Shown here piece after piece: positions 1-9,196 of a DNA stretch of 64,000 bases. Source of the stretch: UBA1494_A sp963973975 (lineage in GTDB: Bacteria > Bacteroidota > Bacteroidia > Flavobacteriales_E > Vicingaceae). Location of the stretch: NCBI GenBank assembly GCA_963973975.1, contig CAXBCF010000008.1:56844-120843 (forward strand), in the 5' to 3' direction. The stretch's first letter is position 1. Every line of letters starts with the position of its first letter. A program made the position numbers and the translations under genes. The notes beneath the pieces were generated by a model. The model worked only from the letters and a program-made list of their open reading frames with translations. It did not search any database and was not told the origin of the DNA.

Positions 1-866
1 GCTTCATCTAATTCGTCAGAAGTGCTTTCCATAATATACTTAATGGTCAACTCATCTTTTTCTGGAAGAATCATCCACAAAAATTTAGCAACATTTCGAT
101 TGAAAGAGAACATGGCGTTTTCATTTTCAAGTTCTGAAGCCACAAATTTTGGCGGAAGGTATTCCTCAACTTTCCCAAAGCTATTGATAGCTGATTTGTC
201 AATTACAAGAGTTACTTCGTATTTAGAATTTTCTAAAGGAGTAATTATTCGAGTGATTGTAATGCCATCTTGTTCACCAACAATTTGATCTTTGGCGTAC
301 TTGTCGTTTTCAGTACTTTCCTCTTCTGTTTGTATTTCCTCTACTATCTCAGCTTCAGTTTCTGTAGCAACAACTTCTTCAACTACTTCGCTGCTTTCGT
401 CTTCACTTTCAACTTCTTCTTCCATTGCTAAAGCGGCTCCAGACAAAACTTGAATAGTTTCAGTTTCTGAGCTGATGTCTTTGCGTTGATTGTCTTCGAT
501 GTATGAAAACTGACCTTTAAATTCAAAAGATCCATTAAGTTCAGTGCTAGTTGTTATGTCAAAACTGATAGTGAATACTTCCTTTTTTGGAATGGTCATC
601 CAAATCACTTTAATTTCTTGATTTTTGAAAGAGAATGTTGCTCCTTCTGTTTCTTTTGCTTTTGCAATAAATCCTTGGGGAATAGATTGTTGCCATTTTG
701 CAAAGCCTTCACGACTTCCCTTTTCAATGGTCACTTCGAGTGTAAAACTTTCGCCTGCATTTATCTTTTCTGGTAGGTTTTGTTCAATATTCAAATCTCC
801 TCCAAGAAAAAGTTTATAAATAAGGATGAAAAATAAATTAAAAGCGACTAGTATGGCTTTAGTCAT
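1..866 (-). CDS. Partial secreted or membrane-anchored protein with two copies of an uncharacterised domain
   Basis: The reading frame opens at the ATG at 866 and stays open for 288 codons to the window edge, so the C-terminus is missing. Residues 1-22 are a hydrophobic segment that could be a signal peptide or anchor. Two similar blocks follow, separated by a Glu-rich linker. The first (about residues 25-130) contains ATFSFKNQEIKVIWMTIP, and the second (about 200-288) contains AMFSFNRNVAKFLWMILP. Both are preceded by an F-x-K-x-x-x-x-(I/L)-P motif and look like beta-sandwich domains. I do not recognise the family. The duplication is seen directly, and cell-surface location is inferred from the N-terminus. 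It is transcribed away from the NhaC-like gene's 3' end, with 258 bases of AT-rich sequence between them in which I see no gene. Confidence 0.75.
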   Translation of the reverse strand, partial: MTKAILVAFNLFFILIYKLFLGGDLNIEQNLPEKINAGESFTLEVTIEKGSREGFAKWQQSIPQGFIAKAKETEGATFSFKNQEIKVIWMTIPKKEVFTISFDITTSTELNGSFEFKGQFSYIEDNQRKDISSETETIQVLSGAALAMEEEVESEDESSEVVEEVVATETEAEIVEEIQTEEESTENDKYAKDQIVGEQDGITITRIITPLENSKYEVTLVIDKSAINSFGKVEEYLPPKFVASELENENAMFSFNRNVAKFLWMILPEKDELTIKYIMESTSDELDE

Positions 867-1124
867 GACTGTTTATTTTAGAGTAAGTGAATGCTTGAAG
901 AATAAGTGAAGTAGTTGATTCTGAAAAAGAAGTATAAATGAACTTTAATTGAAAGTTGAAATTTTGAGTCATTTTTATGAATTAAATGATAACTTAAGAA
1001 TCACATTCAAAACTATAGATAGGAATAAGTGAATTCTAGGTAAATCCTTGAAGTTATTAACTCGAAACTGTTAAAAGTAAAGTGAGTAGAATCTTATTCT
1101 TTTTTAGTATGGTAAGAATAGCGC

Positions 1125-3029
1125 TTAACTCACCTTCTTGCCTAGGAAGTGGATGATGCCGTACATGGCTACAATTCCGAAAATCATCCCAATCCATGGA
1201 GGAATTCCGAAACCACTAGGCAATGTTCCAAAGAGAATGGCAACTAATCCTACTGTTAAGGCATAAGGAATTTGTGTTTTTACATGCTCAATGTGGTTGC
1301 ATGAGCTGGCTAGTGAACTTAAAATAGTGGTGTCTGAAATTGGAGAACAATGATCTCCCAAAACTGCTCCAGCTAAAACACAAGCAATTGTGCTGTGAAA
1401 AATGCTCATGGTTAAAGCAGGGTCTAAGCCATTAAAAATTGAAATCGACCAAGCTAGCGGAATCATTATGGGATAAAGAATGGCCATTGTTCCCCACGAT
1501 GATCCAGTAGAAAATGCTACCAAAGCAGCCATTATAAATGTAATGCTCGGAATTAAATGTGGACTGATGTATTCAGAAAGTGCAGAAGTTAAAAATTGAG
1601 CAGTTTGCATCTCTTCTATAACAATAGCTAATGACCAGGCTAGCACCAATATAATGATAGCAGGCAGCATAGTCTTAAAACCACTAATGATGGATTCTAT
1701 GGTTTGTTGTAAACTTAGAATTCTTCTCAATAAGCTTAATTTAATCGCTACTAATAATCCTGCAAGTGATGCCCATAATAAAGCTTGATATGAATCTGAA
1801 TTGCCTATTATTGTTGACAATTTTTGAAATATACCAAGTTGTTTATCATCTACTACCTCCTGATTCCAACCAGTATATAATAATCCCGCAATTGTTCCAA
1901 AAATGACTACCAAAATTGGAACCACTGCATTAAATGCTTTTGGTTGAATGCCTTTTTTAATCTGAAATGCTTCTTGTTCAGCTGATGAAGTTTCATCATC
2001 AAAATCATTTTTTAATGCTTTTCTAGCTTGCATTTCTACTTGATACATCGGACCGAAATCTTTCTCCTTGTAAATCAGAATAAACATAAACGCAATGGTG
2101 AAAATCGGGTAAAATGAATAGGCAAGTGAAGAAATGAAGGTAGCGTATACCCCAGCATTTAAACCTTCAATTTGATTGATTCCATTTTCAATGTAGCCTA
2201 ACTCTGCTCCGATCCAAGTTGTGATTAGAGCAATAGCCGCCATTGGTGCAGCCGTAGAATCTACAATGTAGGCAAGTTTTTGGCGAGATATTTTTAGCTG
2301 ATCAGTTATCGGTCGCATGGTATTTCCTACAATTAATGTATTGGCATAATCGTCAAAAAAGATAGCAATGCCTAAACCAAATGTAGCTAATTGACCGTTT
2401 TTCGCATTGGTGGCATATTTTGAAATTCGGTTCACAACTCCTTGCATACCGCCATTCTTTGAAATTAGACTAACCATTCCGCCAATTAGTAAGGAAAAAA
2501 GCACAATGGATAAATGACCTGAGTCATTTAATGCTTTAAGTATGTAATGATCAATGGTTGACATAAATCCCAAAAGCAAACCATCAATGAAACCACTTGC
2601 ATAAAAATGAACTACAAAGGCTCCAAAAAATATACCTATTAGTAAGGAAGTGATGACTTCTTTAAAAACAAGTGCTAATAGAATTGCAATTAAGGGTGGA
2701 ATGATAGAAAGCCAAATTGGTAAAGGGTTTACTTCTGTATCAAAACTCTGGTTGTTTATAGTGAAAGTGTACTTGCCCTTTTCATCGAAGACCATTTCAA
2801 AGGAAGCTTGTTGGTTTTTATCAAAAAAAACTTCTATAGTGTTCTCAGAGTTGACAACTACTTCAAGTGGATTTGTTGTTTTTTGAGAAGCAGAAATGAT
2901 AATTTCATAAGGAACTCCTTCAACAATTAGTTCAGGTATTTCAAACTCATAGTTTGGTTCATTAACTTCAATCGCAAAACTGTAGGAGAAGAAAAAGAGG
3001 GAAAGAATGCAGTAAAAAAGTTTTTTCAA
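1125..3029 (-). CDS. NhaC-family Na+/H+ antiporter with N-terminal extracytoplasmic domain
   Basis: A 634-residue inner-membrane protein. Residues 1-19 look like a cleavable signal peptide ending SYSFA. Residues 20-103 form a soluble Ig-like stretch ('YTFTINNQSFDTEVNPLP'), after which hydrophobic helices start at IWLSIIPPLIAILLALVF. The conserved segment FFDDYANTLIVGNTMRPITD, the STAAPMAAIALITTWIGAEL stretch and GDHCSPISDTTILSS near the C-terminus are typical of the NhaC (IT superfamily) antiporters. The expected reaction is exchange of sodium, or of an amino acid metabolite, against protons; the substrate cannot be read from sequence. The signal peptide plus beta-rich domain makes it longer than plain NhaC proteins (usually about 450-550 residues). 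It stands alone, divergent from the flavoprotein gene at 3081. Confidence 0.85.
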   Translation of the reverse strand: MKKLFYCILSLFFFSYSFAIEVNEPNYEFEIPELIVEGVPYEIIISASQKTTNPLEVVVNSENTIEVFFDKNQQASFEMVFDEKGKYTFTINNQSFDTEVNPLPIWLSIIPPLIAILLALVFKEVITSLLIGIFFGAFVVHFYASGFIDGLLLGFMSTIDHYILKALNDSGHLSIVLFSLLIGGMVSLISKNGGMQGVVNRISKYATNAKNGQLATFGLGIAIFFDDYANTLIVGNTMRPITDQLKISRQKLAYIVDSTAAPMAAIALITTWIGAELGYIENGINQIEGLNAGVYATFISSLAYSFYPIFTIAFMFILIYKEKDFGPMYQVEMQARKALKNDFDDETSSAEQEAFQIKKGIQPKAFNAVVPILVVIFGTIAGLLYTGWNQEVVDDKQLGIFQKLSTIIGNSDSYQALLWASLAGLLVAIKLSLLRRILSLQQTIESIISGFKTMLPAIIILVLAWSLAIVIEEMQTAQFLTSALSEYISPHLIPSITFIMAALVAFSTGSSWGTMAILYPIMIPLAWSISIFNGLDPALTMSIFHSTIACVLAGAVLGDHCSPISDTTILSSLASSCNHIEHVKTQIPYALTVGLVAILFGTLPSGFGIPPWIGMIFGIVAMYGIIHFLGKKVS

Positions 3030-3080
3030 TTATAGAAAATTTGTGAACTGTAAATATATAAAAAGCCTTTATTTTGAAGC

Positions 3081-4289
3081 ATGGCAAAAAAGGATATTGT
3101 AATAATTGGTGGAGGAGCAGCAGGATTTTTTTCTGCGATAAATATTGCAGAAAAAAATCCAGAAGTTAGGATTGTAATTTTAGAAAAGACCAACCAATTA
3201 CTGACTAAGGTAAAAGTTAGTGGCGGTGGTCGCTGCAATGTTACTCATGCTTGCTTTAATCCAAGTGAATTGGTTTTAAATTATCCTCGGGGAGAAAAAG
3301 AGATGCTTGGTCCATTTTATAATTTTGCGGTTGATCAAACCATTTTCTGGTTCAATGAAAAAGGAATTGACTTAAAAGTGGAAGATGATGGAAGAATGTT
3401 TCCCACATCAAATTCTTCTCAAACCATAATCGACTGTTTTTTGAAAGAAGCTAAGAAGCATTCTATTCAAATTCACCTTTCAACTGAAGTAGTTAAAATT
3501 GAAAAAGCAGAAAAGTTTTCTGTTGAGTGTAAAGGTGGTAAGATCTATCAAGCAGATTTTGTTGTAATAGCAATAGGAGGTAGTGCAAAACTAAAGCATT
3601 ATGGTTTTGTTGAACATTTAGGACATGAATTGATTGAGCCTATTCCTTCGCTTTTTACATTTAATTTGCCAAAACATCCTTCCAATCAATTAATGGGTTT
3701 GTCGGTAAATGCTTGTGTTCAGCTAAAAGACACAAAATTTGAAGAGTGCGGCCCATTGCTTTTCACACATTGGGGAATGAGTGGTCCAGCTATTCTAAAA
3801 CTATCTGCAAAAGCTGCAGATTACCTTTTTCGAAAGAGTTATCAATTTGAATTTGTGGTAACTTGGATGGAAAATACAGCAGACTACATTCTTAATCAAA
3901 GAAGTGAAAGAGCAGGAACTAAAATTTGGCAATCGAAACCTGAAGAATTGCCGAAAAGATTATGGGAATACCTTTTAACTAGAAGTGAGATCAACAAAGC
4001 ACTAAACTGGGCTGACTTAAATCGAGAACAACTGCAAAATATAGAATTGGTTTTGGGACAAGACACATACCGTGCAAATGGAAAAACAACGTTTAAAGAA
4101 GAGTTTGTAACTTGTGGAGGGGTGAAACTGAAGGAGATTAACATGAAAAAAATGGAGAGTAAAAAAGTTGAAGGCCTTTATTTTTGTGGTGAAGTAATTA
4201 ATGTTGATGCAGTTACAGGTGGGTTTAATTTTCAAGCTGCTTGGACAACAGCATTTTTAGTAGCTGATAGTATTTCGAACGAAGTATAA
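3081..4289 (+). CDS. NAD(P)/FAD-dependent flavoprotein, HI0933/YhiN family
   Basis: A 402-residue protein opening with the dinucleotide-binding fold KDIVIIGGGAAGFFSAINIA, then VKVSGGGRCNVTHACFNP, the second family hallmark. The C-terminal segment GLYFCGEVINVDAVTGGFNFQ closes the FAD site. These match the HI0933-like (YhiN/BaiN) family of cytoplasmic flavoproteins, whose physiological substrate is generally unknown. Length agrees with the family (about 400). It is divergent from the antiporter gene and upstream of the ribosomal cluster, but separated from it by 288 bases with an independent promoter, so a shared role is unlikely. Confidence 0.88.
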   Translation: MAKKDIVIIGGGAAGFFSAINIAEKNPEVRIVILEKTNQLLTKVKVSGGGRCNVTHACFNPSELVLNYPRGEKEMLGPFYNFAVDQTIFWFNEKGIDLKVEDDGRMFPTSNSSQTIIDCFLKEAKKHSIQIHLSTEVVKIEKAEKFSVECKGGKIYQADFVVIAIGGSAKLKHYGFVEHLGHELIEPIPSLFTFNLPKHPSNQLMGLSVNACVQLKDTKFEECGPLLFTHWGMSGPAILKLSAKAADYLFRKSYQFEFVVTWMENTADYILNQRSERAGTKIWQSKPEELPKRLWEYLLTRSEINKALNWADLNREQLQNIELVLGQDTYRANGKTTFKEEFVTCGGVKLKEINMKKMESKKVEGLYFCGEVINVDAVTGGFNFQAAWTTAFLVADSISNEV

Positions 4290-4500
4290 TAAAGTGTATA
4301 TTTTTAAATTTTGATGAAACTAGAGCTTCAAAGTGTCATTTTTGAGTTTCAAATTTTAGAATTAACAAATTGCGTTAAAATTTGAGTTGAAATTCATTAA
4401 AAACTGTTTTAATTTCGACTCAATAAATTCCTTGTATTCGTTGTTCAGCCTCCAATTGTATTTATTTTGATAATTCCTTTAAAAAAAAAGGAATACCGCG

Positions 4501-4530
4501 TTGAAATAAATAAAAAATCTTGTACATTTG
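4501..4530 (+). promoter_or_regulatory. Bacteroidota-type promoter of the ribosomal cluster
   Basis: TTG at 4501-4503, 19 bases, then TACATTTG at 4523-4530, which matches the TAnnTTTG -7 consensus of this phylum exactly. The -33/-7 spacing is identical to the rpsA promoter at 44875-44904. Directly after it lies a 17-base perfect inverted repeat (4533-4549, ACCCCAAA-A-TTTGGGGT), probably at the start of the mRNA leader. Confidence 0.85.
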
Positions 4531-4577
4531 CGACCCCAAAATTTGGGGTATTTTTATATTGACCTATTTAAACGCTT

Positions 4578-4952
4578 ATGCCAACGATACAACAACTTGT
4601 AAGAAAAGGTAGAATTAAACTAGAAAAGAAGAGTAAATCTGCTGCTTTAGATTCATGTCCACAACGAAGAGGGGTATGTGTGAGAGTGTATACAACCACA
4701 CCAAAGAAACCTAATTCTGCGATGAGAAAAGTAGCTAGGGTTAGATTAACCAACCAAAAAGAGGTGAATGCTTACATTCCTGGTGAAGGACACAATTTGC
4801 AAGAACACTCGATTGTATTGGTGAGAGGAGGAAGAGTAAAAGATTTACCCGGTGTTAGGTACCACATTGTTAGAGGTGCATTGGATACTGCCGGCGTTGA
4901 AGGTAGAACACAAAGAAGATCTAAATACGGTGCTAAAAGACCTAAAAAATAA
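4578..4952 (+). CDS. rpsL: 30S ribosomal protein S12
   Basis: A 124-residue protein with the S12 signatures TPKKPNSAMRKVARVRL and GGRVKDLPGVRYHIVRGALD. It sits at the decoding centre of the small subunit. Lys43 and Lys88, positions where streptomycin-resistance changes arise in other bacteria, are both the sensitive-type lysine. First gene of the cluster, 48 bases downstream of a clear promoter. No Shine-Dalgarno sequence is visible before the ATG, as is usual in this phylum. Confidence 0.98.
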   Translation: MPTIQQLVRKGRIKLEKKSKSAALDSCPQRRGVCVRVYTTTPKKPNSAMRKVARVRLTNQKEVNAYIPGEGHNLQEHSIVLVRGGRVKDLPGVRYHIVRGALDTAGVEGRTQRRSKYGAKRPKK

Positions 4953-4973
4953 TTGATTGTTTAAGCAGAAAAG

Positions 4974-5441
4974 ATGAGAAAAGCAAGAGCAAAAAAAAGA
5001 CCATTACTTCCAGATCCTAGATTTCAAAGTCAGGAAGTGACAAGATTTGTAAACAACCTGATGCTACACGGAAAGAAAAGCATCGCTTATGGTATTTTTT
5101 ATGATGCAATTGACATTGTAAAAAATAAAGTAGAAGACGGTGGTTTGGATACCTGGACAAAAGCATTAGAAAATGTTACTCCACAAGTTGAGGTAAGAAG
5201 TAGAAGAGTGGGTGGAGCAACCTTTCAAATTCCACAGCCTATTAGAGATGATCGTAAGACATCAATGGGGATGAAGTGGTTGATTCTTTATGCTAAAAAG
5301 CGAAATGAAAAAACAATGGCTGAGAGATTAGCCGGCGAAATCATTGCTGCTGCAAAAGAAGAAGGCGCTGCACACAAAAAGAAAGAAGATACACATAGAA
5401 TGGCTGAAGCGAACAAAGCATTTTCGCATTTTAGATTCTAA
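4974..5441 (+). CDS. rpsG: 30S ribosomal protein S7
   Basis: A 155-residue primary 16S rRNA-binding protein that organises the head of the small subunit. The motif VTPQVEVRSRRVGGATFQIP and the C-terminal segment EANKAFSHFRF are diagnostic. It starts 21 bases after rpsL and is followed by fusA, the standard str-operon order. The stretch from 5442 to 5474 before fusA is A-rich. Confidence 0.98.
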   Translation: MRKARAKKRPLLPDPRFQSQEVTRFVNNLMLHGKKSIAYGIFYDAIDIVKNKVEDGGLDTWTKALENVTPQVEVRSRRVGGATFQIPQPIRDDRKTSMGMKWLILYAKKRNEKTMAERLAGEIIAAAKEEGAAHKKKEDTHRMAEANKAFSHFRF

Positions 5442-5474
5442 CTAACTTATAAAAAGGAAAACCTTTTAAATAAA

Positions 5475-7586
5475 ATGGCAAAAAGAGATTTAAGACTTAC
5501 TAGAAACATTGGAATTGCAGCTCATATTGATGCTGGTAAAACTACCACCACTGAGCGTGTTTTATATTATGCCGGTGTGAGTCACAAAATTGGAGAGGTT
5601 CATGATGGTGCAGCAACAATGGACTGGATGGAGCAAGAACAAGAAAGAGGTATTACCATTACTTCTGCTGCAACTACCGTTTTTTGGAACTATAAAGATG
5701 AGCAATACCATATAAACATTATTGATACTCCAGGTCACGTTGATTTTACTGTTGAAGTAAATAGATCACTTAGAGTATTAGATGGTTTGGTTTTCCTTTT
5801 TAGTGCTGTTGATGGTGTTGAGCCTCAGTCAGAAACTAACTGGAGATTAGCAGATAACTACAATGTTGCTCGTTTGGGTTTTGTCAATAAAATGGACAGA
5901 CAAGGAGCTAACTTTCTTAACGTGTGCAAGCAAGTGAAAGAAATGTTAGGCAGTGTTGCTGTTCCTTTACAATTGCCTATCGGTAATGAAGAAACTTTTA
6001 AAGGAGTAGTTGACTTGGTGAATAACCGAGGAATTATCTGGAATGAAGATGACATGGGAATGACTTTTGAAGAAGTTGATATTCCTGAAGACATGAAAGA
6101 AGAAGCAGCTCAATATAGAGAGCACCTTCTTGAAGCAATCGCTGATTTTGACGATACTTTAATGGAAAAGTATTTTGAAGATCCAAATTCAATTACAGAA
6201 GAGGAAATTTTAAGTGCATTGAGAGCTGCAACTATTTCTTTGAAAATAGTTCCTATGCTTTGTGGTTCTGCCTTTAAAAATAAAGGTGTTCAAACAATGT
6301 TGAACTACGTAATGGAGTTGTTGCCTTCTCCATTAGATGCAGGTGAAATTATCGGAATTAATCCAGATACAGATAAAGAAGAATCAAGAGAAGCTGACGT
6401 TGATCAACCTTTTGCTGCTTTAGCTTTCAAAATTGCAACTGACCCATTTGTTGGTCGTTTGTGTTTTGTTAGATCTTACTCAGGTTTATTAGAGTCCGGT
6501 TCTTATGTGATGAACATGAGAACAAATAGAAAAGAAAGAATTTCTAGAATTTTCCAAATGCACGCCAACAAGCAGAATCAAATAGATTCATTGCATGCAG
6601 GAGATATTGGTGCATTGGTAGGGTTTAAAGATATTAAAACTGGTGATACATTGTGTCGTGAAGGACATCCAATTATTTTGGAATCAATGAACTTCCCAGA
6701 TCCTGTTATTGGTATTGCAATTGAGCCAAAAACTCAAGCAGATGTCGATAAATTGGGAATGGCTCTTGGAAAATTATCTGAAGAAGACCCTACTTTAACA
6801 ATCCATACTGACGAAGATTCAGGTCAAACTGTATTGAGTGGAATGGGTGAGTTGCACTTAGATATTATTTTAGATCGTTTAAAAAGAGAATTTAAGGTAG
6901 AATGTAACCAAGGTGCTCCTCAGGTTGCTTACAAAGAAGCAATTTCTGGTAGAGTTACTCACAGAGAAGTTTACAAGAAACAATCAGGTGGGCGTGGTAA
7001 ATTTGCTGATATTCAAGTTATCATTGAGCCTGTTGAAAATGCAGAAGAAGCTAACGGTTTAGAGTTTGTGAACGAAATTAAAGGTGGAAATATTCCAAAA
7101 GAATTTATTCCATCAGTTGAGAAAGGATTCAAAGAATCTATGAAAAATGGAGTACTTGCAGGTTATCCAATCGATAGTCTTAAAGTAACTTTAGTTGATG
7201 GATCTTTCCACGCAGTAGATTCTGACCAATTATCATTTGAGTTAGCTGCTAAAATGGCATTTAGAACTGCTATTCCAAAAGCTAGCCCAGTATTGTTAGA
7301 GCCAATTATGAAACTAGAAGTAGTTACTCCTGAAGAAAATATGGGAGATGTGATTGGAGATTTAAATAGAAGAAGAGGTCAAGTTGATGGCATGGATGAT
7401 CGTGCTGGAGCGAAGGTTGTAAAAGCTAAAGTTCCATTATCAGAAATGTTTGGATATGTAACTTCATTAAGAACATTGTCATCTGGTAGAGCAACATCAA
7501 GCATGGAATTCTCTCATTTTGATCCAGCTCCTAGAAATGTATCTGATGATGTGATTTCAAAAGCAAAAGGTAAAGTAGAAGCTTAA
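5475..7586 (+). CDS. fusA: Elongation factor G
   Basis: A 703-residue translational GTPase that drives ribosomal translocation and, with ribosome recycling factor, subunit splitting. The GTPase motifs are AAHIDAGKTTTTERVLYYAG (P loop), RGITITSAATT (switch I), DTPGHVDFTVEVNRSLR and VNKMDRQGANF. Domain IV is marked by YKKQSGGRGKFADIQV. Length is typical of the family. It belongs to the str operon. No tuf gene follows here; the S10 operon begins 11 bases later. Confidence 0.98.
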   Translation: MAKRDLRLTRNIGIAAHIDAGKTTTTERVLYYAGVSHKIGEVHDGAATMDWMEQEQERGITITSAATTVFWNYKDEQYHINIIDTPGHVDFTVEVNRSLRVLDGLVFLFSAVDGVEPQSETNWRLADNYNVARLGFVNKMDRQGANFLNVCKQVKEMLGSVAVPLQLPIGNEETFKGVVDLVNNRGIIWNEDDMGMTFEEVDIPEDMKEEAAQYREHLLEAIADFDDTLMEKYFEDPNSITEEEILSALRAATISLKIVPMLCGSAFKNKGVQTMLNYVMELLPSPLDAGEIIGINPDTDKEESREADVDQPFAALAFKIATDPFVGRLCFVRSYSGLLESGSYVMNMRTNRKERISRIFQMHANKQNQIDSLHAGDIGALVGFKDIKTGDTLCREGHPIILESMNFPDPVIGIAIEPKTQADVDKLGMALGKLSEEDPTLTIHTDEDSGQTVLSGMGELHLDIILDRLKREFKVECNQGAPQVAYKEAISGRVTHREVYKKQSGGRGKFADIQVIIEPVENAEEANGLEFVNEIKGGNIPKEFIPSVEKGFKESMKNGVLAGYPIDSLKVTLVDGSFHAVDSDQLSFELAAKMAFRTAIPKASPVLLEPIMKLEVVTPEENMGDVIGDLNRRRGQVDGMDDRAGAKVVKAKVPLSEMFGYVTSLRTLSSGRATSSMEFSHFDPAPRNVSDDVISKAKGKVEA

Positions 7587-7597
7587 TTATAGAAAGT

Positions 7598-7903
7598 ATG
7601 AGCCAGAAAATTAGAATAAAATTAAAGTCTTACGATTTCAACTTGGTTGACAAGTCTGCTGAGAAAATTGTAAAGACTGTAAAGTCTACAGGAGCTGTGG
7701 TTAGTGGTCCAATTCCATTGCCAACTCACAAAAGAATTTACACTGTATTAAAATCTCCTCACGTTAACAAAAAAGCAAGAGAGCAATTTGAGCTTTCTTC
7801 TTACAAGCGTTTATTAGACATTTACAGTTCTACATCAAAAACTGTTGATGCACTAATGAAACTTGAGTTGCCAAGTGGAGTAGATGTTGAAATTAAAGTA
7901 TAA
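7598..7903 (+). CDS. rpsJ: 30S ribosomal protein S10
   Basis: A 101-residue protein with IRIKLKSYDFNLVDKSAEKI at the N-terminus and the loop GPIPLPTHKRIYTVLKSPHV. It binds the head of the 30S subunit and in many bacteria also partners NusB/NusG in antitermination. First gene of the classical S10 operon, here only 11 bases after fusA and apparently co-transcribed with it. Confidence 0.97.
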   Translation: MSQKIRIKLKSYDFNLVDKSAEKIVKTVKSTGAVVSGPIPLPTHKRIYTVLKSPHVNKKAREQFELSSYKRLLDIYSSTSKTVDALMKLELPSGVDVEIKV

Positions 7904-7921
7904 CGAATTAATAATAATAAA

Positions 7922-8536
7922 ATGCCGGGTTTAATAGGAAAAAAAATAGGAATGACCAGTGTTTTCAGTGCCGAGGGTAAGAACATACCATGCACAGTTT
8001 TGGAAGCTGGTCCTTGTGTAGTCACACAAGTAAAAACCGAAGAAACGGATGGCTATAGCGCAGTACAAATTGCTTTTGGCGAGAAAAAAGAGAAGCATAC
8101 TTCATCAGCAATGATGGGGCACTTCAAAAAAGCCAATACAACTCCAAAACGCAAGTTGGTGGAAGTTGATGGTTTGTCTGATCGAAAAGTAGGAGACGAA
8201 GTGAATGTTGAAATTTTCAGCGAAGGCGAATGGGTAGACGTTAGTGGAATTTCAAAAGGAAAAGGTTTCCAAGGTGTAGTAAAACGACATGGTTTTGCTG
8301 GGGTTGGTGATGCTACTCACGGTCAGCATAACCGTTTAAGAGCACCTGGATCTATTGGAGCTGGTTCTGATCCTTCAAGAGTTTTTAAAGGAACTCGTAT
8401 GGCAGGACAAATGGGAAATGAAAAAGTTACCATTCAAAACTTGAAAGTAGTTAAAGTATATCCTGAAAAAAATATCCTTGTTATTAAAGGCTCTGTACCT
8501 GGTGCAAATGGATCTATGGTAATTATTAGTAATTAA
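7922..8536 (+). CDS. rplC: 50S ribosomal protein L3
   Basis: A 204-residue protein beginning MPGLIGKKIGMTSVFSAEGK, with the conserved GFQGVVKRHGFAG and HGQHNRLRAPGSIGAGSDPS near the peptidyl-transferase centre. The second gene of the S10 operon, 18 bases after rpsJ. The terminal NGSMVIISN is followed by an unusually strong Shine-Dalgarno sequence belonging to the next gene. Confidence 0.97.
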   Translation: MPGLIGKKIGMTSVFSAEGKNIPCTVLEAGPCVVTQVKTEETDGYSAVQIAFGEKKEKHTSSAMMGHFKKANTTPKRKLVEVDGLSDRKVGDEVNVEIFSEGEWVDVSGISKGKGFQGVVKRHGFAGVGDATHGQHNRLRAPGSIGAGSDPSRVFKGTRMAGQMGNEKVTIQNLKVVKVYPEKNILVIKGSVPGANGSMVIISN

Positions 8537-8540
8537 TTCG

Positions 8541-8555
8541 AGGAGGAAAATAGAA
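8541..8555 (+). promoter_or_regulatory. Strong Shine-Dalgarno sequence before rplD
   Basis: AGGAGG at 8541-8546 stands 9 bases before the rplD ATG. Nearly all other starts in this ribosomal cluster have only A-rich leaders, and Bacteroidota as a group make little use of such sequences, so this site is out of pattern. A GGGGAGG inside the end of rplX (13424-13430), 10 bases before rplE, is the nearest equivalent. Confidence 0.7.
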
Positions 8556-9185
8556 ATGGAATTAAGTATCTTAAATAAAGAAGGCAAAGACAGCAAGAAG
8601 AAAGTAAAGTTGTCTGATTCAATCTACGCGATTGAGCCGAATGATCATGCGATTTACTTAGATGTAAAGCAACACCTTGCCAACAGAAGACAAGGAACTA
8701 GCAAATCTAAAGAGAGAGCTGAAGTAACTGGTAGTACAAGAAAGATTAAAAAGCAAAAGGGAACTGGTACAGCAAGAGCTGGTAGCATCAAATCTCCACT
8801 TTTTAAAGGAGGTGGTACTGTGTTTGGACCTAAACCAAGAGATTATTCATTTAAATTGAATAAAAAATTGAAGCGTTTAGCGCGTTGTTCAGCTCTATCA
8901 TATAAGGTAAAAGCAGGTGAATTTCAAGTTGTTGAAGACATCACTTTTGAATCACCAAGAACTAAGGAGTTTATCAGTGTATTGGAAAATCTTAAAGGTA
9001 ACGATAAAAAAACCTTATGGATAGTTGCTGATAAGGATAAAAACCTATATTTGTCATCCCGAAATTTAAAGCAAACGAAAGTTGTAACAGCTTTAGATAT
9101 AAGTACTTATGATTTAATGAATGCTAATTATGTCATTGTTTCAGAAGGTGCTTTAGAGAAAATTGAAGGAAATTTAGCTAAATAA
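8556..9185 (+). CDS. rplD: 50S ribosomal protein L4
   Basis: A 209-residue protein. The extended loop QGTSKSKERAEVTGSTRKIK and GTARAGSIKSPLFKGGGTVF, lining the peptide exit tunnel, identify L4. In Escherichia coli L4 also represses its own operon; whether that holds here cannot be told. It is the one gene of the cluster with an intergenic full AGGAGG ribosome-binding site. Confidence 0.97.
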   Translation: MELSILNKEGKDSKKKVKLSDSIYAIEPNDHAIYLDVKQHLANRRQGTSKSKERAEVTGSTRKIKKQKGTGTARAGSIKSPLFKGGGTVFGPKPRDYSFKLNKKLKRLARCSALSYKVKAGEFQVVEDITFESPRTKEFISVLENLKGNDKKTLWIVADKDKNLYLSSRNLKQTKVVTALDISTYDLMNANYVIVSEGALEKIEGNLAK

Positions 9186-9196
9186 GAGATAAAGTC

